From contig NC_136005.1 in NCBI RefSeq assembly GCF_048128805.1, positions 12,765,475 to 12,829,474 of the forward strand: 64,000 bases of DNA, given 5' to 3'. The notes under the pieces were generated by a model. It saw nothing but the letters and a program-made list of their open reading frames with translations. It was not told the DNA's origin and did no database searches. Position numbers and translations under genes: made by a program. Positions 13,594 to 25,336 of the stretch are shown piece after piece. The stretch is from Centroberyx gerrardi. Taxonomy: Eukaryota > Chordata > Actinopteri > Beryciformes > Berycidae. Within the stretch, counting starts at the first letter, position 1. Each line of letters opens with the position of its first letter.

Positions 13594-16500
13594 TACCTTT
13601 GCGTACGGCTACACTCCTAAGCCCTAGTTCATCTCTAATGTTGTGAACTTCACTCTCAGCAAGTTCATTGTTATTCATTTCACTGTCATCCTGGGTGCCC
13701 TGTGAGACTGACTAAGTCTCCACACCAGGTTTACAAGACAGGGCTGTGTTTGTCACACACACACACACACACACACATGCACACAAATCTATTGTTTCAG
13801 CAGCAGGATGCCCGTATTCCTGGGGGTAAATGTGTATGCTGACTATATCAGAGGACACAGAGAGACGGTGCAGTTTGTCAGTGACCTGGTTCCACTGCAT
13901 CCAACTGCTGCAAAGTTCACTTCTCAGGTGATTAGATGCAGTGCGGGTTTTATGTGTACAGGCCTCTGTGTGGGATTATATTGTCTTCGTTGTTTTGGCA
14001 AGGTGTTGAGGGCGGACTGGAAATATCAAAGTCAAATTTTATAAGTTGTAAATATTTCCATCAGTATTCATTTCATATCTCATAAAATTGAGGATAAAAT
14101 AATCTCACTGTTGACAATTTTTTTTCTTCGGCGCTCACTTGCCAGTAATTTGAAAAGTTTTTTTAAATTTCCTTTGAAAACAAAAAACCTCCTTTAAAAA
14201 AAACCCCAACCTTTTCAACCTTCTTTTTTTTCTCTCATTCTCTTGCCCTTCAATCTCTCCTCCTCACCCTCTCGTTCTCGCTGTTTTCTTTTTTTTTTTT
14301 TTTTTTTACTTTCTCCTTCTGGCGTTAGAAAACCAAGGGCTGCAGTTTGCTTAGCTGAGTCCATAAAGAGGCGTTTTAAAAAGCTGTGTTAACAGACCAA
14401 CAATGCTTTAAATGTGCCCCCCTCTGAGTGGGGGTGGTTCCCATAGGGACGTAGCGTGGCGCTCCATTGGTAGGCCTCTATCTGGCCTCCCATTCAGCCC
14501 AACGCTCAGTCACGGTCACTTATGGTAGGAGGGAAAATCACACGATTCAGCCCAGGCCTGATCCAATGACATGTATTTTTAATGAGGTGGCTCTATGTCT
14601 TTGTTTGGGCACCGAACCAAACTCCAGACCTGGGCAAGTCCCGCTGAATAAGATGCAAGGCCATGGTCAGCCAAAACTTACAAAGCATATAGAGCTATTC
14701 ACCGGCTCCAGTGAATAGCTTTCTGCTTTTGTTCTGTTCCTCTGCACAAACCACTGGTACCTACCATGACGATATTAATAATTAACTGTATATTATAACA
14801 GATAATGGATTATATTAACTATTTTAGTGCTAAGAATAGCTTTATGTGTTGTTTGCTTGTTGGAAAATCGTGGGGAAAAAATGTGTAAATGTACTAAAAG
14901 ACAACCTCAAGCTTTTATTTTCTTAACAGATTAAAGTGACGGTCAAAAGAAGCGCATGTTAGTCAATTCAAGCCCCTGCAGTTATTTTTTCCGGGGTCGT
15001 ACACAGAGAGATTTCTTTCTGTTTCATTTTCGCCGGCCCCAGTGTCTTTTTCAGAAAACGCCACACCATATATCACACATATGTGCACATGTGTCATACA
15101 GTGTGTGTACATCTGTGAGCGTGCCAGGCGCTAGCTGGCTTGTATGTTCAGGGGTGAGGACTGTCATTAAACTGTCCGCCTGCATCACCAGACTCAACCA
15201 TCACCCTGCCTGGCTGTCCATTCTGCTTCTCACTGGTCCCTCTCACACAACACACACACACACACACACAACACACACACACACACACACAGTCACTTGG
15301 CCCTCAGCCAGCTTTCACATACATAAAGCATATGTCTACCTCCTCACTCTCTACACAGTAGGGTTCCACTGATTTTGAAGGCTGATACCAATACTGATAT
15401 TTTTGTTAAAGCTGCAGATAAACAATATTTTGTGCCGATATTCAATATCTTTAAAATCTTTCCATTTATATGCCAAAAAATTAGTAGTATTCAGTGTTTC
15501 CTCACAGATTTTTCTTCTTGACAGGGTAGACAAGCTTCTGACACAGTATTTTAGACCATCATGTGACATTAAAAGTCTCCATTGAAACCCATAGTAATGA
15601 AATTATTTTAGGTTGATTAGCAGCTCCTTAAGGCAGTGTGACCCATCGCACCTCTTCTATGGCAGGGAAACTCTGGGGTAAATTACAACCTTTAAATGAA
15701 GAATTAATTGAGAAAAAAACATAATTGAACAATTAAATGAATAAATAAAATGTGCAAAGAAAATAAAATTCCATTGCAGGTTTTTCAGACTATTTTCCTG
15801 CAGCTGTGTTCAGGGAGGAACCTCCATCATGTCGGCAGTGGAGCACATGACTGTCTGATTTAATGAAAGGCCAATATCGGCAAACCAGCGTCGGTCTAAC
15901 ACACCACAGTCTGGCTGCTAAAGCACTCCTAGTCCCACCGCCTCTCATACAACCGACCCGTCAGCCAGCCGACTTGTTTCTCATGTAGTCAGACTCTGTT
16001 CCTCGCTCACGTTCATGGCTGTGGTAATGGGGAATTAGTATGCAGAGAAGCAGACAGACAGCCGTGTGGATCTAATAGGTAGCCAGACTGGAGAAGACTA
16101 GAGCGGGGGGGGGGGGGGGGGGGGGAGCAGTTCTTGCAGAGAGAGAGGGGGTTAAGCGTGGCCTCTCCCTCTCTTCTCCTCCTCTCCTCCTATCTCCCAT
16201 TCTCTTCCCTCCTCCCTTTATCCCCTCGTTCCCCCGGCCCCGTCCCAAACCTTAATGGGACGTCAGACGGACAGCCTGCCTTGAATTGAGCAGGGAGAGC
16301 AGCCTCCACCCCCCCCTCCCCACCCCCCCCCCCCACCCCTCCTTGTCTCTCCAAAAAAGAGGCTCCCCCATCCCCCATCCCCCATGCCCCTCTTGCTCTC
16401 ACTGCTATAGCACCCATAGCCGCTCCTGTCGCCTCTGAGGGCTATTGAGGGGGTCCCAGACACCCTCCACTCTTCAGCCCCTCAGCTAAACTCTGCATAA

Positions 16501-18177
16501 ATTAGGCACGTCTCTCCCTGGTGTCTCGTCTGCCGGTTAGGGCGCGCCTGGCCCTGGGTCCGCCGTCTCCCAATCTGCTGCTCCCGCTCCCCTCATGCTG
16601 TCACCTTCTGTCTCCCTCCGCCTCCCCCACCTACTGTATTCTATCAATCTTCTACTTATTTTGACCACACTTCCTCTAGCTACTCTGTCTCCAGTGTAGC
16701 TCCGTTTTCATATCTCGTCTCCCTTCTCGTGTCTCTTATGTCTCCCGTTTCTTCCAACCTCCCTATCCCTTCTTTTTTGTCAACCCTCATCTCATCCTCC
16801 ACTTCCTCCTGTGCTTTCTCTGCTTCTCCTAAATCCCCCGACTCCCTCACTCCCACCTTACCTGCTTTATATTCTCCCCATTCTCCCTATCTCTACCTTC
16901 CTTAGCCTTCCAGCAGTGTGCTACCCAGCTCGACCAAGTCCTCTCCTCTCCTCTCCTCTCCTCTCCTCTCCTCTCCTCTCCTCTCCTCTCCTCTCTCCTC
17001 TCCCCTCTTTTCAGCCAGGATATTGTTTACATCTGTCTGGCTAATCACTGGCAGAGCCTCTCTAGACCTCACAGATGTTGCAATAATACAGGGGATTAGC
17101 GGGCTTAACACTCTGGCTTATTTGGGGGGTTTTCCCGATGCCCCGGCAGCGCAGCCCGTCAGCTCCTCCGGCTTTGACCTTTTTCTGTTTTACTCTGTGC
17201 TGAGATCCTACAGTCCCACATCGCTTTGATTTGTGATTTTAACAAGCGTCTGGTGCGTTTATGCTGTTTGGGGCCGTATCCATCCCGGTTCTCTGTGCTC
17301 TCACTTCATGCAGCGCTGTATTGTATTTTGCTTAACTCCGCCTTCAGTTATAGGGTTAAACACAATTACCGAAAAAAATGTTTGACATACATGACAAGCT
17401 GTGCATTTGACGGCTTTAGTAGCAGTGCTTTCTTTCAGCGGTGTGCTGCCATAATGCAGCTCCTTCACCCAGTCTAGTTTGCAAAAATACAATGCCCATA
17501 ACATAGCTTGTGTATATTCATATGCTTCACTGACAGCGCTAACAGCGTTATTTAAATATTGTAACTGTCGTAGCTACCTCCACCAGTTCCCCAGTGATTC
17601 TGTGGGTATATTTGAGGTCTCCTCTCCTCTCTAGCAGCAGTAACGCCACAGTGTAGCTAGCTAACACACTGTCCTGGCTCCAGTCTCCTCTCCGCTCACC
17701 ATGGTGATGCTGGTATAATGCGCTCGGCAGAAGAACCTCCCCCCAGTCTCCTCTCCTCTCCTCTCTAACTCAGAGCTGAAAGATAATTAGATGGCCTTCT
17801 CAGACTCAGCAACTCTGCTGCTCCTCTCTGCGTCATGCAGTGCAACCGAGCCTTATTTTATGACCAAGCAGATCCAACGTCTGAGACTCTGAGTGTGTGT
17901 GTGTGTGTGTGTGCGTGTGTGCATGCACGTGTGAGTGTGTGTGTTTGGGGTCAATGTATTTCTGTCTGGATCCTAATCCCAAAGGTGATATTAGTCTGGT
18001 AGGGGGCACCCCATCCCCCAGTCTGTGTGTGTGTGTGTGTGTGTTGTGTGTGTGTGTGTATGTGCTGCAGGCGCTGGGGTCAGCCGGCAAACCCAGACAG
18101 GCCCTATCCTGGCCTTTGACCCATGACTGTCTGCTAGCTCAGAGGTCATGCACACTACTGATACAGAGAGCTGATAG

Positions 18178-18222
<45 letters not shown>

Positions 18223-18760
18223 CACACACACACACACACAGCCCTCCCCCCATAGTAAACAACAACAGTTTGGTGTGTCTGGGGAGATGATGACACAAAC
18301 GGCGTCATCCCAGCTAGCTGTATGTGCAGAGCGCATGTGCAGTGTGATTTAAGTACAGATAGTGCTTCCGTGTGCGTTAGCCTTCCTCTGCAGCTGTACT
18401 GGCTGCTGTGGCTGAGTCTCTTCAGAAAAACTGGGATTTCAATTCAGAAGTGATTTCCTGCATATAAATGTTTAATATGTAGTTACATGAAAATGAAACA
18501 CACAGACACACAGAAACATGAGAATGTGACAGAACTGATTCTACAATTTAGGGGGTCTTCTCTTTTCCTCATTTATAATGATAGTGTTGATTCCCCATGT
18601 TGAATTTACTAATCGCCCTTTTCTCTTTGCTCCTGTCTTCACAGATGCAGACCAGAATGCCACTGTGGAGACAGAAAGCGATGATCAAGCTGCCACCGTT
18701 TGTCTTGAATCAGTGGAAGAACGCATGGCGTCTGTAGCCAATTTCTCTGATCATGTTTAG
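2632..18760 (+). CDS. Candidate undescribed three-exon gene, secreted-like N-terminus
   Basis: Unrecognised; a hypothesis built from splice signals. Exon A is 2491-2759: pyrimidine tract and TACAG before it, GTGAGG after it, ATG at 2632 in a GCCATGG context. Exon B is 4032-4192: a T-run then GTGCGTGCAG before it, GTGAGT after it. Exon C begins at 18645 after TCTTCACAG and stops with TAG at 18758-18760. The phases agree: A leaves two bases, B supplies one and leaves one, C supplies two. Exon B is open for all 53 codons in the frame A imposes. The product would be 134 residues. It starts MGSLAAFLLWLGAAY, a plausible signal peptide, followed by a Gly/Ser/Arg-rich stretch, and ends in an acidic segment from exon C. 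No known family is recognised. A GTAAGT at 18878, 118 bases past the stop, would make the message an NMD target if used. It could equally be a lncRNA or chance. Confidence 0.2.
2909..2955. repeat. (CCA)n trinucleotide repeat
   Basis: About 15 copies of CCA, the last few interrupted by an extra CA. It leads into a CT tract about 10 bases later. Confidence 0.9.
2965..3036. repeat. (CT)n tract, left arm of a CT/GA pair
   Basis: Nearly continuous CT dinucleotides with a few TCTA and GCTC interruptions. It is complementary to the GA tract at 3138-3214 about 100 bases away. Confidence 0.95.
3138..3214. repeat. (GA)n tract, right arm of a CT/GA pair
   Basis: GA dinucleotides with short GGGAGG and AAAG interruptions. 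It could pair with the CT tract upstream on a single strand. It lies in the intron between the first two candidate exons described at 2632. Confidence 0.95.
4708..4736. promoter_or_regulatory. Inverted pair of octamer (POU) motifs
   Basis: ATGCAAATG at 4708-4716 and its exact reverse complement CATTTGCAT at 4728-4736 are separated by 11 bases, TCTTGTAATTG. ATGCAAAT is the classic binding site of POU/Oct factors, and the spacer holds a TAATTG homeodomain core. A YY1-like AAGATGGCG lies about 60 bases upstream. Function as an enhancer is inference. Confidence 0.4.
5505..5536. repeat. (GT)16 microsatellite
   Basis: Perfect GT dinucleotides, preceded from about 5447 by imperfect GT-rich sequence. 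Confidence 0.95.
6787..6935. repeat. Dispersed fish repeat fragment, class uncertain
   Basis: The sequence TTTATTTGACC ... CCAGGTTAGTTAA ... TTACAATGGGGACCTGGCCA ... CAGCAGCACA ... AACAACAACA resembles an interspersed repeat common in fish genomes, recalled by its 'ACCTGGCCAAGAC' core. I cannot assign it to a superfamily from memory. Confidence 0.45.
7464..7502. repeat. (CA)19 microsatellite
   Basis: Perfect CA dinucleotides. A (GT)16 array at 7800-7831 lies about 300 bases away in inverted complement, so the two could pair. Confidence 0.95.
7800..7831. repeat. (GT)16 microsatellite
   Basis: Perfect GT dinucleotides, complementary to the CA array at 7464-7502. Confidence 0.95.
9599..9628. 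repeat. (CA)n microsatellite
   Basis: About 15 CA units. Confidence 0.95.
11643..11677. repeat. (CA)n microsatellite
   Basis: About 17 CA units, followed by GACACACAC. It lies just downstream of a C-rich tract at 11440-11520. Confidence 0.9.
13495..13591. repeat. Compound CA-rich microsatellite
   Basis: CA repeats broken by GGGCACG, TGGGTACG and CCCA units, ending in a pure CA run. A further CA array lies at 13756-13778. Confidence 0.9.
15248..15291. repeat. (CA)n microsatellite with central AA interruption
   Basis: Two CA blocks separated by one ACAACA interruption. Confidence 0.9.
16105..16125 (+). repeat. 21-base guanine homopolymer
   Basis: Twenty-one consecutive G residues. Downstream, 16306-16337 is C-rich (CCCCCCC runs), so G-rich and C-rich partners sit about 200 bases apart. 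Long G runs form quadruplexes and are unstable in sequencing, so the exact length is uncertain. Confidence 0.9.
16941..17010. repeat. Pentanucleotide (CTCTC)n array
   Basis: About 11 tandem copies of CTCTC, the same unit as the array at 571-655, then a decayed pyrimidine tail. Confidence 0.95.
17895..18061. repeat. Two GT-rich arrays
   Basis: GT dinucleotide runs at 17895-17944 (with GC interruptions) and 18023-18061. Both are complementary to the CA array at 18180-18240. Confidence 0.9.
18180..18240. repeat. (CA)n microsatellite
   Basis: CA repeats with TACACG interruptions, about 120 bases from a GT array, so a CA/GT inverted pair. Confidence 0.95.
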
Positions 18761-19276
18761 CCACGGCCACATATGGAAAATGCCACCTCTGTGACTGGAA
18801 GCAGAGTCAGTCAGACACCACATCATTACAGTCCGATTATCAGTTTCCTAGTCTGCGGTCTTTGTGTATGTGGACAGGTAAGTTGGAGCTGCATATAAAA
18901 GGTAAGTTTGGAGGTTGAATCAATTTAAGAGCTGTCTGAAGTGTAAAATGGAGCTGCCAAGTAATATTTCTCAAAATTAGTTTCATTAGATATGAATTAC
19001 TATATTTGAGACCAATTTTAGGTTGGAGATTGGAGGAGACCCCAAGGGGTCCTTCTTTTCACTCTGTAATTTACATTCAAGTATTTGACTGGAAAATCTT
19101 TTGACAGGAGTTCGTAGCAGTGGAATTACTCGACAGATTTTCCCTTTGCTTTAGGACATTATGTACACCACATATTTATACAATCTATTTCATATTCTAA
19201 TGAACTAATTTATCATAAGAAATGAAATTAGATAGCAATTTGCCAAAAGTTTTGTCTTTATGTTTTATATATTTTC

Positions 19277-19282
19277 AATAAA
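19277..19282 (+). terminator. Possible polyadenylation signal AATAAA
   Basis: A canonical AATAAA 400 bases past the last base of candidate exon C (18645-18877). It would suit a transcript ending there without using the GTAAGT at 18878. The motif is common by chance in AT-rich DNA. Confidence 0.2.
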
Positions 19283-20197
19283 ATGGAACTATTTGTGAAA
19301 TGAAAAACTGCCTCAGTTGTTTTTTTTCCCTCCTATTCAATTCCTATTTCTTGATATGCCAGTAATGTTTGTTTTATTACTAGGATAACATTAGAGTTGC
19401 AGCACAGTAGAAGCGCAGCAGTGATGCTACAGTGCTGTATACACAAGTGCCACCAAAGACGTGATACGAGAAGCTATAGGAGCCTGTTCGCTTCAGTTAT
19501 TCTGATTATTCCAGCAGTGTCTGAAGGGCTGGAAGGGGAACAGTTAAACCTAGTGGCCTAAATCTGTGGTGTCAATTAGGTCCCTCTGTGTGTGAGCACC
19601 AGGGGTGTTGAAGCGAGTTGCTGGAGCTGAAGGAAACTCCGAACAATGATACACATTCACACACACACACACACACAGGCACTGCTCCTATGTTTTGTGG
19701 TGATCACACCTCCTATTGTTTTCCCCCAACAGCCAGTAGAGGCGATGCCCCAGTGCCCCCAGTGCGCTCCAGTGCTCTGGCTGAAATGGGCTCCCTGTCC
19801 CCCTCTGTCTCCCCCCAGACCGTCCCCTCGCTCTGGGCTCCCCAGCCCTAGGCCTCCCCCTGACTGGTCCTGACCCGAAATTAGGGCCAAGCAAGCCTCC
19901 GTGGCCAGGCCAGCGTAAAAGGAGGTGTGTGTGTGCGTGTGTGTGTGTGTATACGCGCGCCATGGCCCTGAAAGAAAGTAGGAGATTATCCCATTCTGTG
20001 TGTCCAGTCACCAGTGCGGTATTGACCATGGTGGGCCACCCAGGGAGCGTCCAGCCAGCCGTGAGATGGCCTGATATACATGCTTACTGGCCATGCTAGA
20101 TTCCCCCACTCTCACCGGGGAGAAAGCCAAACCCTACAGGCTGGACGCTTTCTAAAAACACAGGAGATTACAGGAGTGACCAGCCCTCCATATACAG

Positions 20198-20198
<1 letters not shown>

Positions 20199-20236
<38 letters not shown>

Positions 20237-20292
20237 CTCACACACACACACACATGCTCACACACACACACACATGCTCACAGATCCATACA
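20199..20292. repeat. CA array with a 20-bp higher-order unit
   Basis: A CA run passes into three copies of a 20-bp unit, CATGCTCACACACACACACA, starting at 20233, 20253 and 20273. A further pure CA array lies at 20387-20429. Confidence 0.9.
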
Positions 20293-20384
20293 TACACAGA
20301 CATGCATGCCTAACATACATACACACAAACACATGTTCAGCATCCACAATCCCCTTGTACACATACACATGCGCGAAACCACAC

Positions 20385-20429
<45 letters not shown>

Positions 20430-22486
20430 TTCACCGTACCCTCTGTACAGTGAAAGACAATGCCATCAGGTCGTTTTCTGTGTCCTGTGAGGCGAGGCGG
20501 AGGTCATTGGGAAGGTGGAAAACCTCTTTAATGGTGGGAATGATACCATAACACCTATAGATAGAGTTACGGATCATGTCACATACAGTCTGCATACAGT
20601 GTACAGCTGTGACAGCAGGCCTCGCTCACTTCTGATGGTTATTGTGAAGACGTGCGGAAAGAAATGTAACTTGTGTTGAAAGACAAAATGAATTGTTCCG
20701 CATGTTCTTACTGTATGCCCATGTATATGTACTCTACTGTGTGTTTTATTGTGAATCTAAGTTTTTGAAATTATTGCATGTTTTATATGTACTTAAAGCA
20801 TCCTTTGGGTCAAAACTAACTGTAATCAATTCATTTTTCATTTATTTTCACTTTGTGTTTCTCCATGCATTGCACAAGCATTGCCTTATATAAACCAATA
20901 AATATGTAAACCAAATTTTCATTCGTGAGATTTTTGTGCATGCACATATATAGATGATGAACACAACCATTCTGACAGGGAGTTTAACAAACTCTTTGCC
21001 ACCCAGGACTCCAGGTCCACTGTGCTGGTTTGTGAGGGGCTTCTCTGACACAAACAGCCCCCTGGGTTGTAAAAGCAGCCCGTTGTTGACCCAAACAAAG
21101 CCTCAGGGGTCAGCTAATTGTCTTTTAATTGGTGGCGTGTTGGTCAGCTGTTTGTTTGTAGATAGAGAGTCTCTAACATCCTCCTCCGTTAACAACACAA
21201 AGGCCTTTAACAGCAACACAGAGCTGCACAAAGCTGGTCCTTGTCATGCTCATTAGCAGTTAAAACAAATAAGAGACTTCATAGGGAAGAGTGTGTTTAC
21301 TGGATTTTTTCAGTGCTGTAAACCACGAATAAGGAGGTATCACAAGAATGCAATGGAAATAAATGATTTAATTTATTCTGTTTTGTTTTGCTTTGTTTTC
21401 CCAATGACAAGCTAAATTTATGTGTTTTATTTGCCTAGTAAATGAATAAAGAATAGGCTTGAATGAGTCATTTAAATTGATCAAATTATTTATTTTATAT
21501 TAACAGATTTAAAATCATTCTAGAGAATTACAAAATGTATGCATCATACTAAATCACCGGCTTTCATGTAAATGTAATATCATCAATGCCAGTTTTTTTT
21601 TTATTTAGTCTATTTACATGTACAATATTTAACTATGGATGCAGATATATATGATTTATGATATCAAAGCAGAACATTTTTTTGTTGTTTATGTAATGGA
21701 TCACATGAACACAATATTTCCTACTATGTTATTGCATTAAATGCAGGTCTTAAGTTATTTTTTAAATCTCTGTTAGGATAATAAATGCCAATTTTTAGCA
21801 TCCATTTTTACACCCCATCTCTGATTGGCTAAATTGGCTCACATGAGGCAAATGGGCCTGAGCCCAACAGCTAATGCACAGAGATACACAGAATAGAGGA
21901 GATTTAATTAATAAAGCAGAGACATGAAGAAACAAATTAACTCGGCACATCGAGTGTGATTTTGCCACAATAAGCAATTCTTGTTATTGGTTCTAATGAG
22001 TAAAAAACTATTTTGCTCAAATTGCACTTACATTAGTCACATATTTTTATGAAGTGTGTGTGTGTGTGTCAGGTTTTATCACGTATTTTTTCATAGATTT
22101 CAGAAATTAAGATGACATTTTATTTTTACTTCTACAGCTGTTGAACATTATTGTATCTCATGGGATATTAACATTTTATATCAGAGTGTGGGGTTTTTAA
22201 TTTTACATAAATTACCCCAAAATACTGTATGATATAATTTTTACCATTTTGGTTGATTAAATAGTATCTCATCAATTGTCCCTTATAACCCAGACAGAGC
22301 AGAACAGAGGGAGGAACAGACTCATCGCGCTCTGAAGTGAAATGTGTTTTACACTCAGACTATTTAGATGAACACAAGAATACATCAGGTTATCATTATC
22401 CGGTTCTGATTAACAACAGTAAAACATGCATTCACAAAACAAATCCCAATGTTTACTACATCCATTTATTTTCCATTTACATTGTA

Positions 22487-22535
22487 GGCATTTAGCTAAT
22501 GCTCCTATCCAGACGGACTTACAATGAGTGCGACA
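22487..22535. repeat. SINE/LINE-tail-like fragment
   Basis: The string GGCATTTAGCTAATGCTCCT then ATCCAGACGGACTTACAATG is a decayed form of the fish consensus 'ATTTAGCAGACGCTTTTATCCAAAGCGACTTACA'. A better copy is at 29812-29861. The source family is not certain from memory. Confidence 0.5.
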
Positions 22536-23132
22536 ATAGAGTAAGCTTTTATTCCTCGATCACCAGCATTACAACCAGCCAATAGTAAAGAGTACAAGGG
22601 TCAGAGCCACAGCACGCTAATTATAGATGGAACAATATTTCTGTTTCCCTAGAATTATCATGTGTGGTAAAAGACGTGCTCTATAAAAAGTAAGAGCAGA
22701 GGAGAAAATAGGCTTTTTCCATTTGAAATGGTATATACTGTACATGTGAAATGAATTGACTTCATGTAAACTAATCTTTTATGCCTTTGTACCATCCCTC
22801 ATACACAAATACAAAATTGTATTATTATTCTTATGCTCTTATATTCTTGTGCTCTAATTTCAGGCCACATGTTCATTCTCACATTCATATTCAGTGAGTT
22901 GCTGGCTTTAAAATCATGTCGTTATGGTTTTAGAGTGTAGTGTAGCTCTTAAAGGTCCTGGCAAAGTTTAGGAAAACAATGTCCAGAATGACTGAAGCAA
23001 ACCTACAGATTTTAGAATCCTGTATGTAGTTTAGATTTTGCTTGTATTTAGCTAATTGATTCTGCTGAATCAAAAGCTCTGAATCTTTGAAAATAAAATC
23101 CTTACATGTAGAGGTTGTGAATCCGTCCCACT

Positions 23133-23137
<5 letters not shown>

Positions 23138-23167
<30 letters not shown>
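23138..23167. repeat. (GT)n microsatellite
   Basis: About 15 GT units. Confidence 0.9.
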
Positions 23168-23168
<1 letters not shown>

Positions 23169-24530
23169 TGCACTGTGCAGGGGTCGCCTGCCTGGCTCCC
23201 CTGAACTTGGTAGCCCCCAGACAGCTAATAAAAAGTGTAGGCTCAGCCCATAGTGTGCACAGAGGAGCAAGTTGAGGGTAAGGGGCTGACAAGAGGGGGT
23301 TGTGCTGGAGTCAGGACATGGACGGGTGGGGGGGCGAGGGGGGTGGAGGGTGGAGGGTGGGCCGTGTTAAAGAAAGTCCGAGAACTTGGAGCCTAGTTTG
23401 TCATGCTAACCGCAGCGGTGCTATTGAATGTGGACACAGGGAGCAGAAGGTTCACAGGACCCCGGCCATTCTCATGCAAAGTCTGTCAGAGCCTTCTCCT
23501 TCGTCCGTCCACCCACCCGCCCCAGCACCCCACCCCACCCAACCCACCCCCAGTGCTTTCCTCTGCCAGGAAAAATACATACATGTTTATAAATGGGCGC
23601 AGAACAGAGGGGTGCAGCTCTCCTTATGCATGCCATGTCTGAAAACATGCTAAGTTACATGGAGAAACAATAGAGGGGTTTCATGCCAAAATGAGATATT
23701 CACCATTTGAAAAAATATGACATCTCCTCACACACAATTATTGCTGACATGAAAACACAGCTCACTATAGAATGATGTTGAAATTATTAGCTATCTTACA
23801 ACCTTCATTTGCAAAACAGTAGATTTTAGAGAATGTAACCTGCTTAAATTTGAAATATTTACCAATTACTGTAAAATCAAATAACATTTTCCCCCAAAAT
23901 GGTTATAGAACATTTTGGAATGGAAACCCTGTATCAGCAGCATTTAATACAAGACCAGAGGGGAGAAAGACTGGAAAAGGAGGGAAATGAGGTCAGTTAG
24001 TCCACTTCATCGTTTATGAGTGAGGCAGAATGCACCCCAGCTCATTCTGCTGTGTTGTATAATAGTTTATTATTATAAAGCCCAGCAACACTGAATTAAG
24101 GCACTTCTTAAACTTTCTGTGACCTTGACACTACCTTGACAGGCAGAGGCATAAAATTGACCTCATTTCCTGACTGATTGTAAAATTAATTTCAACCCAA
24201 TTTTTCACCGCATGTTCCAACGAACACAAATTCTATTTAAATTTCTATTTTGGGGACTCTATTAAATCAGCCTTACTCCCTGGGTCTTATTTCGGCTCGC
24301 TGCTGGTCTCCACCGCTCACCTCTCATCTGTCTCACCTGATCCAGAGATCGGGAAGCTACAACTCATTTAGTGTTGAATCTGTTAAAATGCCAAGTGGTG
24401 GAAATGCCATCTGTGGTACAAGCAGATACACCTATGCATTTACTCTCTTTTAATGCATACACTCTATGCAAATGAATGTGTTACCCCTCCGGGCTCGAAA
24501 CAGTGCAGAGTGGTAACAAGCATGGACTGA

Positions 24531-24694
24531 GTGTGTGTGTGTGTGTGTGCGGTGTGTGTTTGTGCCTGTGTGCGTGTATGTGTGTGTATACGCACTTGGC
24601 ATGTGCAGACGTGTACATGCTCAGATTTATGTGCTCAGATTTATGTGCACTATAGTTTCACAACCAGGGATTGAGGGAGTCTCCATTTGAGTGT

Positions 24695-24740
<46 letters not shown>
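24531..24740. repeat. Two GT-rich arrays with a short tandem duplication
   Basis: GT-rich runs at 24531-24590 and 24694-24740. Between them GCTCAGATTTATGT is repeated twice in tandem at about 24619-24646. Confidence 0.85.
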
Positions 24741-25292
24741 CCCCTCATCTGCACTTGGAGCAGCCGTTTGGAGCCTGTATTTGATTGAGTGAAGGCCAGC
24801 GCAGCCTGAACACTCCCTCTAATGGAAGAGTGGGGCCCAGCAGCTCAGTAATGCACTGACCTCAGAGCTTTTACAACGCTGCCAGCCGATAAGTGGCAAT
24901 ATGCTGGATCTTATAAAATTAACAAGACTGAGCTATGGGAGAAGGAGCTCGGAGGGTGGGAGTGGGAGAGGATGACGTCCCTAGCACTTGTAAATATCAG
25001 CATGCATGCATGGAGGGATTACAGCTATTCTTGAATGAGAGTTTTATTGTCACGGCTGCGCGATTTGATATTTTTTCACTCGTTTCTTGGCTTTTTTAAG
25101 GGAAGTTTACGGGGCAACGTTTACAGGGCCGTTTATGTTAGATAAAACGTCTCTCAAGGCGTTTTAATGCCACTGAATTTATGAAAGCTGCTGTAGAACC
25201 AGGTGCTTGTGAAGCTAACACTGCCTGGCCTTCAAAGTGACTGCAACTGGATCCTGGCCAGCATGGCTTTGCATGGTGCCACCGGGTTGTTA

Positions 25293-25301
<9 letters not shown>

Positions 25302-25335
<34 letters not shown>
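25302..25335. repeat. (GT)17 microsatellite
   Basis: Perfect GT dinucleotides. Confidence 0.9.

Positions 25336-25336
<1 letters not shown>

Larger units (their letters stand above)
4193..18644. other. Long non-coding stretch with microsatellites and regulatory-looking patches
   Basis: I find no coding exon of a known family on either strand. The longer open frames run through CA/GT or purine-rich arrays and are composition artefacts. Moderately GC-balanced blocks without simple repeats, such as 4560-4780 and 7600-7750, carry homeodomain and octamer cores and look like possible conserved non-coding elements. That last point is inference from appearance only. Confidence 0.5.

Noticed and set aside
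18645..18877. Exon C as an internal coding exon of a zinc-finger gene (a CHLCDWK-like string appears in another frame)
   Set aside because: All three frames contain stops within 18645-18877, so it cannot be an internal coding exon.
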